Assembly (NCBI GenBank): GCA_014284505.1 | Contig: JAAFYY010000001.1 | Coordinates: forward strand, 1,674,001-1,738,000 | Length of the DNA stretch: 64,000 nucleotides | Reading direction: 5' to 3' | From: Streptacidiphilus sp. 4-A2 | Lineage (GTDB): Bacteria; Actinomycetota; Actinomycetes; Streptomycetales; Streptomycetaceae | Shown: in pieces, positions 1-8,107 of the stretch | How the letters are laid out: every line of letters begins with the position of its first letter | Position numbering within the stretch: the first letter of the stretch is position 1 | The notes under the pieces: generated by a model | Told to the model about the DNA's origin: nothing | The model's input: only the letters and a program-made list of their open reading frames with translations | Databases searched by the model: none | Made by a program: the position numbers and the translations under genes

Positions 1-692
1 GCGCGGCGTTCATGCTCTCCCCATCGACCACACAGGCGGGGCTCGATCTCGGCTTCACCTCCATGCCGGAGTTCTATGTGGCCGGCCGGGGCGGCGTCCT
101 CGGGGACGTCGACGCCTCGGTGGTGACCGCCGCATTCGGCTTCTTCGCCGACGACTGGGTCCGCCCCCGCTGGGAGAGCGCCACAGCGCACCTCCCGGCC
201 CGCGAGGCAGGACGCAACTACGGCGCCCGATGCGCGGCCTGGGGACGCGCCCACCTGGACGAGAGCCCCGAACTGACCCGTCTGGTCGGCTACACCACTC
301 GCATCACAACTGCCGTGGACAGCTCCGGACTTGCGTTGTTCGCCGGCTGGCGGGCCGAACCCGCCGCGACCGACACCCCCGGGCGCGCCATGCAACTTGT
401 GCACCTCCTGCGGGAGTGGCGCGGCGGGCTGCTCCTGGCCGCCGTACTCTCGGCCGGCCTGTCCACCCGTGACGCCGTGCTGGCCGACGGCGGCCCCGAG
501 CACGCCGGTAACCACGGCTGGCCCGGGCTGGCCCCCGCGGACGCCGCACTGTCCGAACGCCTGGCCCAGTGCCTGGCGTCGACCGACCGGCTCTGCGGCA
601 GCCTCTACGAAAGCGTGCTGGCACCGGCGGAGCGTTCGGACTTCGCCGAGATCGTCCACGCGCTGCTGGCGCCGCTCGCGCCGCACAGCTGA
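1..692 (+). CDS. SCO6745-family protein, 5' end outside the window
   Basis: The frame is open from base 3 and reads through the first Met at 12, so the true start is probably upstream. Segments such as YVAGRGGVLG, VTAAFGFF and LREWRGGLLLAAVLSAG match the actinobacterial SCO6745-type proteins, which are annotated as helix-turn-helix-like and have no proven role. No catalytic residues can be assigned. It ends 36 nt before a tautomerase gene on the same strand and may belong to that operon. The family call is from memory. Confidence 0.6.
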   Translation, partial: AAFMLSPSTTQAGLDLGFTSMPEFYVAGRGGVLGDVDASVVTAAFGFFADDWVRPRWESATAHLPAREAGRNYGARCAAWGRAHLDESPELTRLVGYTTRITTAVDSSGLALFAGWRAEPAATDTPGRAMQLVHLLREWRGGLLLAAVLSAGLSTRDAVLADGGPEHAGNHGWPGLAPADAALSERLAQCLASTDRLCGSLYESVLAPAERSDFAEIVHALLAPLAPHS

Positions 693-702
693 CGCTACGT
701 CA
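690..702. promoter_or_regulatory. TGAC-N5-GTCA dyad
   Basis: TGACGCTACGTCA overlaps the stop codon of the first gene and lies 26 nt before the tautomerase start. It is the one copy of this pattern placed where it could control the tautomerase operon. TetR-type repressors often bind such short dyads, but nothing identifies the binder. Confidence 0.3.
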
Positions 703-728
703 ATTCTTGTCATTGGAAGGGAACACCC

Positions 729-1016
729 ATGCCTATTGTGACCATCAAGGTGGGCGCCGAGGGCGTCACCCGTGAGCAGAAGGCCAAGCTCTGCGAAGGC
801 GTCACCGCCGTCGTGCACGAGGTGCTGGCCAAGGACCCGGAGCGGGTCTATGTGCTCGTCGACGAAATCCCCGTCGACAACTGGTCCGCCGGTTCGGAAC
901 TGCTCAGCGCCCGCCGCGCCCGGGGCTTCAACGGCATCTGCGACTGCGGCGAGCACGAGGAGTTCCTCGCCGAGCGCGAGGCCCGGCTCAAGGCCGCCGC
1001 GCAGGACGCCGAGTAG
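729..1016 (+). CDS. 4-oxalocrotonate tautomerase family protein
   Basis: This 95-residue protein starts MPIVTIKVG, so processing of Met1 would expose the N-terminal proline that acts as general base in tautomerases. The ~60-residue beta-alpha-beta core is followed by a charged C-terminal extension containing CDCGEHEEF, longer than in the classical ~62-residue enzymes. The SD-like GGAAGGG sits upstream at about 714. It likely catalyses keto-enol tautomerisation of an aromatic-derived or polyketide-like acid. Its substrate is unknown. Downstream genes encode a YciI protein, an exporter and a muconolactone-isomerase-like protein on the same strand. Confidence 0.85.
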   Translation: MPIVTIKVGAEGVTREQKAKLCEGVTAVVHEVLAKDPERVYVLVDEIPVDNWSAGSELLSARRARGFNGICDCGEHEEFLAEREARLKAAAQDAE

Positions 1017-1104
1017 CCCGCACCGCGCCGGCGCCCGACAGCGCGACACAACGCAACGCAACGCACTCCTCCCACCGCACAGCCCGACCCGAAGGGGCAC
1101 GAGC

Positions 1105-1395
1105 GTGTTCATCATCACCATCCACTACACCACCGACGACCTCCAGGCGGTGGCCGCCCTGCGGCCCGAGCACTACGCCTATCTAGGCCCCCACTTCGAG
1201 AGCGGGCTGTTCCTGCTCGGCGGCCGGCTGGTCCCCGACCGGCGGGTGATGATCGCCCAGGGGGGCGACCGCGACCTGGTGGAGCGCCTTTTCGCAGGCG
1301 AGCCCTACTACCTCGCCACCTACAGCATCACCGAAATCATGCCCACCAAGGTCGGCCAGGCCCTGGCCGGGATCATCGAGCCCCAGCCGATCTGA
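1105..1395 (+). CDS. YciI family protein
   Basis: I chose the GTG at 1105 because a GAAGGGG ribosome-binding site lies 7 nt upstream and the protein then begins VFIITIHYT, as in YCII-domain proteins. The 96-residue product has the ferredoxin-like YciI fold pattern, with HYAYLGPHFESGLFLLGGRL and a conserved His/Asp area. Family members act as small dehydrochlorinases or are of unknown role. It sits between the tautomerase and a DHA2 exporter, so a part in handling one small metabolite is likely but unproven. Confidence 0.8.
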   Translation: MFIITIHYTTDDLQAVAALRPEHYAYLGPHFESGLFLLGGRLVPDRRVMIAQGGDRDLVERLFAGEPYYLATYSITEIMPTKVGQALAGIIEPQPI

Positions 1396-1434
1396 CTCCC
1401 GCAGCACCGACCGCCGACAGCTCCCTCCCCGCCC

Positions 1435-2844
1435 GTGAGGCTTGACGTGACACAAACCCCGACCGCACCGCTGACGCGTCCCACCAGGACGCCGAACCGG
1501 TCAATCGCCCTGCTGGTCATCTCGATCGGCCTGTTCATGGTCAGCGTTGACACCACCGCCGTCAACGTCGCGCTGCCCGCCCTGCGGCACACCCTGGGCT
1601 CGCAGATGGTGGGCATCCAGTGGGTGGTCGACAGCTACACGCTCATCTTCGCGGCGACACTGCTGTCGGCGGGCGCCGCGGGCGACCGCCTCGGGCCCCG
1701 AAGAGTGTTCCAGTGGGGTCTGCTGCTGTTCTCGGTGGCGTCGGCGGCCTGCGGCGTCTCGCCGTCGGTGTGGACGCTGACGCTTGCCCGCGGCATCCAG
1801 GGGATCGGCGCCGCCATGCTGGTGGCCACCTCGCTGCCGCTGCTCCAGGCCATGTACCCGACCGGCCCGGAGCGCGCCCGGGCCTTCGGCATCTGGGGCG
1901 GGGTCGGCGGGGTCGCGGTGGCGGTGGGACCGGTCATCGGCGGCGTGCTGGTCTCGCTGCTGGGCTGGCGTGCCGTCTTCGACATCAACGTGCCCCTGGG
2001 CATCCTCGGGTTCGTGGTCGCGGCGCGGACCATCGTCGCCGTCCCCGGCCGCCCCCGCCAACTGGACCTGGCCGCCCAGGCGGTGAGCCTGGTGGCGCTG
2101 GGCGGTATCACCTACGCCTCGATCGAGGCCGGCTCGGCGGGCTGGACCACACCGCAGGTGCTGTGGGTGTTCGTGGTCGCCGTACTCGCCGCCGTGGCGT
2201 TCGTCGTGCTCGAACGGCGGGCCGACTCACCCATGCTCGACCTCGGCTTCTTCCGCGACCGGGCGTTCTCGGTGGCCGCGCTCAGCGGCCTGCTCAACAA
2301 CTTCGGCTTCTACGGCCAGCTGTTCGTCATCGGCCTCTTCTTCCAGGGCGACGCCGGCTACTCCGCCGTGCGCACCGGCTTCGCCCTGCTCCCCCAGGCC
2401 GCGGCGGCCGCCGCGGCCGCGTTCCTCTGCGGCCGGGTCAACGCCCGCACCGGCCCGCGGCTGCCCATGCTGGGCGGGCTGGGCTCCGGCGCCGTCGGCG
2501 CCTGCCTGCTCGGCCTGTGCACCCCGCACACCTCCTACCTGCTGATGCTGCTGCCGCTGATCGCGGTCGGCTTCGCGGTCGGCTTCACCGCGCCCGCCGC
2601 CATGACCGTGGTCATGGGCCGGGTGGCCCCCGAGCGCGGCGGCATCGCCTCCGGCGTCATCAACGCCGCCCGCCAGGTCGGCAGCGTCCTCGGCGTGGCC
2701 ATCCTGGGCGCGCTGTACGGCAATATCTCGGGCAGCCACGCCCTGGCCGTGCTCCAGGTCGCCGCCGGGGGCTACGCCCTGGCCTTCCTCCTGGTCAACG
2801 CCTTTGTCACCAAGCCGGGTTCAGCGGCGAAGCCCGGCAAGTGA
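1435..2844 (+). CDS. MFS transporter, DHA2 (EmrB/QacA) family
   Basis: The 469-residue multipass protein has the MFS motif-A sequence GDRLGPRR after the second helix and a glycine-rich motif-C-like helix with GVGGVAVAVGPVIGG, as in proton-coupled drug exporters of the DHA2 class. About 14 hydrophobic segments can be counted. It starts at GTG 1435; a second GTG at 1447 is possible. It follows the YciI gene by 39 nt and precedes the isomerase-like gene by 37 nt, so it probably exports the product or a toxic intermediate of this operon. Confidence 0.88.
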   Translation: MRLDVTQTPTAPLTRPTRTPNRSIALLVISIGLFMVSVDTTAVNVALPALRHTLGSQMVGIQWVVDSYTLIFAATLLSAGAAGDRLGPRRVFQWGLLLFSVASAACGVSPSVWTLTLARGIQGIGAAMLVATSLPLLQAMYPTGPERARAFGIWGGVGGVAVAVGPVIGGVLVSLLGWRAVFDINVPLGILGFVVAARTIVAVPGRPRQLDLAAQAVSLVALGGITYASIEAGSAGWTTPQVLWVFVVAVLAAVAFVVLERRADSPMLDLGFFRDRAFSVAALSGLLNNFGFYGQLFVIGLFFQGDAGYSAVRTGFALLPQAAAAAAAAFLCGRVNARTGPRLPMLGGLGSGAVGACLLGLCTPHTSYLLMLLPLIAVGFAVGFTAPAAMTVVMGRVAPERGGIASGVINAARQVGSVLGVAILGALYGNISGSHALAVLQVAAGGYALAFLLVNAFVTKPGSAAKPGK

Positions 2845-2881
2845 ACGTCCCCGATCCCCAACACCCCGTGCCGAGGCAGCC

Positions 2882-3172
2882 ATGGAATACCTGACGTACA
2901 TCCAGTCCACCTGGCCCGCGGACGGCGATCCGGCCCGCCTGGCCGAACTGATGACGGCGGAGCGCGAGCGGATCAGCGAATTCGTCCGGGAGGGCGCGGT
3001 GATCCGGATGTGGCGCGACCCGGGCCAGTGGTCCACCTGGATCCTCTGGTCCCTGCCCGGCCCGGACGAACTCCACCGCGCCATCACCTCACTGCCGATG
3101 TACGCCTGGCTCAAGGTCACCCTGCACCCGCTGGCGACCCACCCCACCGACCCTGCTCAGAACCTGAGTTGA
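2882..3172 (+). CDS. muconolactone delta-isomerase-like protein
   Basis: This 96-residue protein (MEYLTYIQSTWP...) has the spacing of the muconolactone isomerase (CatC) family: an N-terminal beta strand, AELMTAERERISEFVREGAV, an RMWRDPGQWSTW centre and a C-terminal SLPMYAWLKV segment. CatC isomerises muconolactone in the beta-ketoadipate pathway, but no other pathway gene is nearby, so it more likely acts on another lactone or as a dimeric ferredoxin-like cyclase. It is the last gene of the operon and meets the SDR gene tail to tail. Confidence 0.78.
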   Translation: MEYLTYIQSTWPADGDPARLAELMTAERERISEFVREGAVIRMWRDPGQWSTWILWSLPGPDELHRAITSLPMYAWLKVTLHPLATHPTDPAQNLS

Positions 3173-3182
3173 CGATATGTCA
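3170..3182. promoter_or_regulatory. TGAC-N5-GTCA dyad
   Basis: TGACGATATGTCA overlaps the stop codon of the isomerase-like gene. The same TGAC-N5-GTCA pattern occurs at 690-702, 5886-5898 and 7915-7927. Two of the four sites lie at gene ends, so an operator role is only a possibility. Confidence 0.3.
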
Positions 3183-3202
3183 GCCAATCGGAGCGGCCGC
3201 GC

Positions 3203-3910
3203 TCACCAGGGCAGCGGCCCCTCGGCGTCGAAGTAGCCGCCGGTCGGGCCGTCCGGGCCGAGCTGCGCCATCCGGACGATGATCTCCGCGCCCTGCTCGA
3301 CGGTCTGGATGCCCGTGTGGCCGTTGAGGTCGGTCGCGGTGTAGCCGGGCTCGACCGCGTTGATCCGCATGCCCGGGAACGCCTTCGCATACTGCAGGGT
3401 GACCATGTTCACCGCGGCCTTGGACGCCGGATAGGCGACGCCCGGGTAGGCGTGGGTCGGCGTGCCCGGGGTGCTGACCAGGGTCAGCGAGGCCAGTCCG
3501 CTGCTGACATTGACCACCACCGGCGCCGCCGAGCGCAGCAGCAGCGGCAGGAACGCGTGGGTCACCCGCACCGTCCCGAAGACGTTGGTGTCAAAGGTTT
3601 CCCGCATCGCCTCGGCGGTCAGCTCCGCCGCGCCGACCACGGTGTTGCCCTCGCCCCGGCTCTCGATACCCGCGTTGTTGACCAGGACGTCCAGCCCGCC
3701 GGCGGCCTCGACGGCCTTGGCCGCGGCCGCCACCGAGGCGTCGTCGGTGACGTCCAGCTGCACCAGCCGCGCCCCCAGCCGCTCGGCGGCCACCCGGCCG
3801 CGTTCGGCGTCCCGGCTGCCGATCCAGACGGTGTGGCCCGCCGCGACAAGCCGACGGGCGGTCTCGAAGCCGAGACCCTTGTTCGCTCCGGTGATCAGTG
3901 TCGTTGTCAT
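3203..3910 (-). CDS. SDR family oxidoreductase
   Basis: This intact 235-residue classical short-chain dehydrogenase carries the cofactor motif TGANKGLG at residues 7-14, the NNAG motif, the catalytic Ser in VNVSSG and the YPASK Tyr-Lys pair. The arginines after the second strand (IGSRDAERGR) favour NADPH. It probably reduces or oxidises a carbonyl/alcohol of unknown identity. It is divergent from the MerR-PP2C gene, and a perfect 9-bp dyad 52 nt upstream of the start is a plausible operator, so the MerR protein may control it. Confidence 0.9.
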   Translation of the reverse strand: MTTTLITGANKGLGFETARRLVAAGHTVWIGSRDAERGRVAAERLGARLVQLDVTDDASVAAAAKAVEAAGGLDVLVNNAGIESRGEGNTVVGAAELTAEAMRETFDTNVFGTVRVTHAFLPLLLRSAAPVVVNVSSGLASLTLVSTPGTPTHAYPGVAYPASKAAVNMVTLQYAKAFPGMRINAVEPGYTATDLNGHTGIQTVEQGAEIIVRMAQLGPDGPTGGYFDAEGPLPW

Positions 3911-3961
3911 GCCTCCACGATCCCGCGCCGCCCCGGGGAGTGCCATCCGTCCGGTCTTCCT

Positions 3962-3986
3962 GGGACTGCCGGTACCAGGCAGTCCC
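3962..3986. promoter_or_regulatory. inverted repeat in the SDR/MerR divergent region
   Basis: The arms GGGACTGCC (3962-3970) and GGCAGTCCC (3978-3986) are perfectly complementary around the 7-nt spacer GGTACCA. The dyad is 52 nt upstream of the SDR start and 173 nt upstream of the MerR-PP2C start. Its place and symmetry suggest an operator, most simply for the divergent MerR protein. Confidence 0.5.
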
Positions 3987-4159
3987 GGCCGGGACAGGGC
4001 GCCGAACGCCTGGCCCTGCCCGCTGTCCTCGGCGCCCAGAGCCTGGTCGGCTAGCCTCGCGGTGCCGGCCGGTCCCAGCCGGCCCTGTTGACCTTGCCCC
4101 TCGGGGAAGGCCCAGCATCGGTGGAGCCGGGCACCGGGCCCGGCACGAGGAGGGTGAGC

Positions 4160-5242
4160 GTGGAGCTGCTGACGATCGGGGCCTTCGCCCGCGCATCCCG
4201 GCTGTCCCCGAAGGCACTGCGGCTGTACGACGAGCTGGAGCTGCTGCGCCCGGCGCAGGTCGATCCGGCCAGCGGCTACCGGTTCTACCACCCGGAGCAG
4301 CTGGAGCGGGCCAGGCTGGTCGCCTGGCTGCGACGGCTGGGCATGCCGCTGGTCCGGATCAGGCGGGTGCTGGAGCTGGAGCCGGACCTGGCCGCCGACG
4401 AGGTCGCCGGGTACTGGGCCCAGGTGATGGCCGAGACCGCCGCCCGCCAGGATCTGGCCGCCTTCCTCGTGGACCACCTGAAAGGCAGGGACACCACCAT
4501 GAACAGCACACCGACCGCTCTGCGGATCCGCTACGCCGCGCGCTCCGACGCCGGACTGGTCCGCGCCCGCAACGACGACACGGCCTACGCGGGCACCCGC
4601 CTGGTAGCGGTCGCCGACGGCATGGGTGCCCAGGGCGGCGGCGACCGCGCCAGCGCCGCCGCGATCGAGGCGCTGAAGCAGCTGGACCACCAGCCGCCCG
4701 CCGGGGACCTGCTGAACGCGCTCGAAGAGGCGGTCGCCCGGGCGGACGCCAGTGTGGCCGGCCTGGCCCGCTCCGAGCCGGAGCTGCCGGGGCTCGGCAC
4801 CACCCTGACCGCCATGCTGTGGTCGGGTTCGCAGCTCGCCCTGGTGCACATCGGCGACTCGCGCGCCTACCTGCTGCGCGACGGCGAGCTGTTCCAGATC
4901 ACCCACGACCACACCCTGGTGCAGTCGATGGTGGACGAGGGCCGGCTGACCCTGGACGAGGCCGCCTCGCACCCGCAGCGCGCGCTGCTGATCCGGGCGC
5001 TGACAGGCGGCGGGACCAGGCCGGACCTGTCGCTGCACACCGCCCGGGCGGGCGACCGCTATCTGCTCTGCTCCGACGGCCTGTCCGCCGTGGTGCCGGG
5101 CGACCGGCTGCACACCGTGCTCAGCACCGTCGCCGACCCGGAGCAGGTGGTCCAGCAGCTGGTGGAGCTGGCCAACCGGAACGGCGGCCCGGACAACATC
5201 GCCTGCGCGCTGGCCGACGTCACCGCCGAGTCGCCGAGCTGA
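4160..5242 (+). CDS. MerR-type regulator fused to a PP2C phosphatase domain
   Basis: Residues 1-70 form a MerR winged helix (LLTIGAFARASRLSPKALRLYDE, SGYRFYHPEQ). From about residue 114 the protein is a PP2C (PPM) phosphatase with VADGMG, HIGDSRAYLLRDG, CSDGLS and GGPDNIA, the metal-binding Asp motifs of the family. Start GTG 4160 fits a GAGGAGG site 6 nt upstream; GTG 4154 would be too close. An ATG at 4500 begins exactly at the phosphatase domain and could give a shorter product. The short helix between domains replaces the usual effector domain. It probably couples DNA binding to Ser/Thr dephosphorylation. The frame is intact. Confidence 0.85.
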   Translation: MELLTIGAFARASRLSPKALRLYDELELLRPAQVDPASGYRFYHPEQLERARLVAWLRRLGMPLVRIRRVLELEPDLAADEVAGYWAQVMAETAARQDLAAFLVDHLKGRDTTMNSTPTALRIRYAARSDAGLVRARNDDTAYAGTRLVAVADGMGAQGGGDRASAAAIEALKQLDHQPPAGDLLNALEEAVARADASVAGLARSEPELPGLGTTLTAMLWSGSQLALVHIGDSRAYLLRDGELFQITHDHTLVQSMVDEGRLTLDEAASHPQRALLIRALTGGGTRPDLSLHTARAGDRYLLCSDGLSAVVPGDRLHTVLSTVADPEQVVQQLVELANRNGGPDNIACALADVTAESPS

Positions 5243-5275
5243 CCCCGGCCGCGGCCGGGCCTAGACTGCGGGTCT

Positions 5276-5799
5276 GTGACCCATTCCGATCTCGCCCGCC
5301 GCATCCACGCCGTCTCCCACCTGACCGGCCAGTTCACTCTCCGCTCCGGACTGACGGCCACCGAGTACTTCGACAAGTACCGCTTCGAAGCCGACCCGGT
5401 GCTGCTGGACGAGATCGGCCGGCAGCTGGCCCCGCGGGTACCGCCGGAGACGGAGGTACTGGCCGGACTGGAGCTGGGCGGCATCCCGGTGGTGACCGCG
5501 CTCGGCCGCCACACCGGACTGCCCTGCGCGTTCGTCGCAAGCAGGCGAAGCCGTACGGCACCTGCCGCCTCGCCGAGGGCGCGGAGGTCGCGGGCCGCCG
5601 GGTACTGGTGGTCGAGGACGTGGTCACCAGCGCGGCCAGATCATCCTGTCCACGGCCGACCTGCGCGCCCTGGCGCCCAGGTGCAGCAGGCCCTGTGCGT
5701 GATCGACCGCGAGCAGGGCGGCTCCGAGGCCCTCGCCGCCGAGGGCATCCAGCTCCTCCCCTCCTCACCGCCACCGACCTGCGCGCCGCCACCGGCTGA
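5276..5799 (+). CDS. pyrE: orotate phosphoribosyltransferase (frame broken)
   Basis: The product would convert orotate and PRPP to OMP in pyrimidine synthesis. The N-terminus (LTGQFTLRSGLTATEYFDKY) and the PRPP-binding loop VLVVEDVVTSG identify it. Starting at GTG 5276, the frame shifts near 5530, 5637, 5675 and 5760. The first two are repaired by adding one C (TTCGTCCGC) and one G (AGCGGCGGC). The repaired protein would be about 180 residues, the family norm. It ends before a strong hairpin shared with the convergent NlpC gene. Confidence 0.85.
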
Positions 5800-5827
5800 C
5801 CGGCGGCCGCTGCTGCCGCCACTGGAG

Positions 5828-5868
5828 CTGCGGGAGCCCCGGGCCCTGTCGGCCCGGAGCTCCCGCAG
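5828..5868. terminator. bidirectional terminator hairpin
   Basis: A stem CTGCGGGAGC / GCTCCCGCAG continues, after one mismatch, into CCGGGCC / GGCCCGG around the loop CTGTC. It lies between the convergent pyrE and NlpC genes, where it could end both transcripts. Confidence 0.75.
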
Positions 5869-5885
5869 TAGTTCGGCAGAGCAAC

Positions 5886-5898
5886 TGACCGAACGTCA
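5886..5898. promoter_or_regulatory. TGAC-N5-GTCA dyad
   Basis: TGACCGAACGTCA lies between the terminator hairpin and the 3' end of the NlpC gene. It is followed by a short T run. It matches the pattern at 690, 3170 and 7915, but its position downstream of both genes argues against a simple operator role. Confidence 0.25.
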
Positions 5899-5921
5899 AT
5901 TTTTCTGCAAGCCTCGGCAGT

Positions 5922-7551
5922 TCAGGAGGAAGGCGTGGCCACGTCGGCGTTGTAGTGCCAGTAGCCGAGCAGCGGGTGGTCGGGGTGTTCGCGTCGCTGA
6001 CCGGTTCCTCGCGGACGTAGGTGCCCGTGTCGAAGGCGTCGTACATCTGCGGCACGCCGTCGACCACACCCGCGTAGATGCCCACATGGTCGGTGTTGCC
6101 GGTGCTGGTGCCGAAGAAGAGCAGGTCGCCGGGGACCGCCTGGCCGGCCGGCACCTGGGCGCCCTGGACGATCTGCTCGTCGGTGCCGCCCGACCCGAGC
6201 ACGTCGTAGTCGGCGGCCTCGGAGTACATCAGCCGGACGAAGCCGGAGCAGTCCAGGCCGACGGTGTGCGAGCCCTCGCACACGCCGTTGTCGTACCCTG
6301 CGTCCGGCGGCACGCACTCGCCGATGGTCGGCCCGGGGGTCGGGCGTGGCCGCCGCGTAGGGAGTAGGGCATGGTTCCGGTGGCGGCCATCGCCCTGGCG
6401 TCGGCGATCACATAGGGCTGGATCGGCCTGCCCTGGCCGGGGCAGCCGGTGGGCGGGCAGCGGTAGGCGCCGGAGTCGTGGATCGCGGCCTTGGTCTGCG
6501 GCCCGACCTGGCCGTCGACGTGCAGCCCGCGCGCGGCCTGGAACGCCTCGACCGCGGCGAAGGTGTGGACGCCGAAGTCACCGTCCACCGCGAGATCCGC
6601 GCCCGAGGAGTTCAGGTAGCTCTGCAACTCGGTGACGCAGCCGTCGTGCTCGCCCTCGGTCATATCGACCGGGCAGAACCAGGAGTCGAGGTTCACCGCG
6701 GGCGGTGCGCCGCTGACGTCGGCATACAGCGCGGCCTTGGTCCGCGGACCGGCCTGGCCGTCCGCGCTCAGCCCGTGGGCGGACTGGAACGCCTCGACCG
6801 CGGCCAGCGTGTTCGGGCCGAAGTCGCCGTCCACGGCTATGGTGGCGCCCCGGTCGTCGAGCATCGCCTGCATCGCGGTGACGCAGCCGTCGTCCTCGCC
6901 CTCGGTGATGTTCACCGGGCACTGCGAGGACAGCAGGTTCACCGTGGACGCGGTGGTGCCGGTGCTGCTGTACAGCGTGGCCTTGGTCTGCGGGCCGACC
7001 TGCCCGTCCACGCCCAGCCCGTGGGCCGACTGGAACGCCTGCACCGCGGCCAGCGTGTCCGCGCCGAAGTCACCGTCCACCGCCAGGTGCGCGCCCTGCT
7101 GGTCGAGCAGGGCCTGGAGGGCGGTGACGCAGCCGTCGTGCTCGCCCGCGGTGATGTTCGCCGGGCACTGCGTGGAGCGCAGGTCGATCGGGTCCGGCGC
7201 GGAGGTGGAGGTGATGTACAGCTGCCCCTTGGTCAGCGGGCCGACCTGGCCGTCGACGGCGATACCGGCCTCGGACTGGAAGGTGCGCACCGCGGCCAGC
7301 GTGCCGGGGCCGAAGTCGCCGTCCGCCGCCAGGTGATAGCCGTGGGTGTCCAGCAGCAGCTGGAGCTGGGTGACGCAGCCGTCGTGCTCGCCCTGGGTGA
7401 TACTGGCCGGGCAGGCGGAGGAGTTCAGGTTCACCGGCGCCGGGGCCGCGAACGCGGGCGTGCCCAGGCCGCCGGCCAGGGCCGCTGCCAGGGCCATGGG
7501 CAGCAGGACCCGGCGGGCCGCACGCAGACGTGCCGATTTCAACACATGCAT
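5922..7551 (-). CDS. secreted NlpC/P60 hydrolase with four peptidoglycan-binding repeats (frame broken)
   Basis: A signal peptide (MALAAALAGGLGTPAFA, cleavage near residue 35) is followed by four ~75-residue PG_binding_1 repeats. Each has an invariant CP..IT.GEHDGCVT.LQ start, with two cysteines able to pair, and a VDG(D)FG...FQ...L.VDGQVGP.TK core. After a frameshift near 6340 comes an NlpC/P60 domain with catalytic GLDCSGFVRLMY and DHVGIYAG His, and a second shift near 5975 restores the end at 5922. It should cleave peptide crosslinks in the cell wall. Start ATG 7551 gives the signal peptide directly. Confidence 0.87.
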
Positions 7552-7735
7552 CGATGTCCTCGTTGGTTCGAAGAGCCGGAGAGCCACAGGTGCCTTGCCA
7601 CAGCAGGCTGCCCGCTGCGGGGTCCCGCCGCCAGACCGCCCCGGCCAACTGCCGAGATCTTGAGACGCGGCAGCCCCGACCTGCGAACCAGGCGCACCCC
7701 GGGACGCCGCGGCGGGACGCCGGGCCGGCACAGGA

Positions 7736-7773
7736 GGCCGGGACAGCGGGCCGGGACAGCGGGCCGGGACAGG
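7736..7773. repeat. short tandem repeat, 13-bp unit
   Basis: About three copies of GGCCGGGACAGCG lie head to tail, preceded by degenerate GGGACGCC units. The role is unknown. Such GC repeats are prone to slippage. Confidence 0.6.
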
Positions 7774-7914
7774 TGGGCGCCCGGAGGCGACATGACCGGG
7801 CGTCGCGGCGCCGGTCACCGCGAGGTTCCCCTTCCGGCGCAACAGCGGCGCTGCGACCTGGAACAACCCCCGGCGCACCACCGCGTCGCGCGGCTCCGGA
7901 CAGAGTCCGTTGCT

Positions 7915-7927
7915 TGACTGAGCGTCA
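7915..7927. promoter_or_regulatory. TGAC-N5-GTCA dyad
   Basis: TGACTGAGCGTCA lies in the divergent NlpC/Tat-protein region, 181 nt before the plus-strand gene. It fits an operator position better than the copies at 3170 and 5886. Confidence 0.3.
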
Positions 7928-8107
7928 GTTCGAAGCTTGACTTCCACTCGTCCCTCGCCGCTCCAGCCAAGGGACGCACTGCGTCGGGCCGGTGCGGTCT
8001 CCACGCGCCACAGGCATGCCCGGGCCCGGGCGGCGTGCGCAGGCGCCGCTGCCACCCCGGGCGGGCGGCCTGCGGAATCCATCCCGACCCCACCAGGAGG
8101 ACTGCCC

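Larger units (their letters stand above)
7552..8107. other. intergenic region between NlpC and Tat-protein genes
   Basis: This 556-bp divergent region has no convincing gene. It holds a ~3-copy tandem repeat of a 13-bp unit (7736-7773), a TGAC-N5-GTCA dyad (7915-7927) and, at its right end, the AGGAGG ribosome-binding site of the next gene. The two divergent promoters must lie here, but I cannot assign -10/-35 boxes with confidence. Confidence 0.5.

Noticed and set aside
729..3172. Operon considered as beta-ketoadipate pathway genes
   Set aside because: Only a muconolactone-isomerase-like gene is present. Cycloisomerase, dioxygenase, lactone hydrolase and transferase genes are absent.
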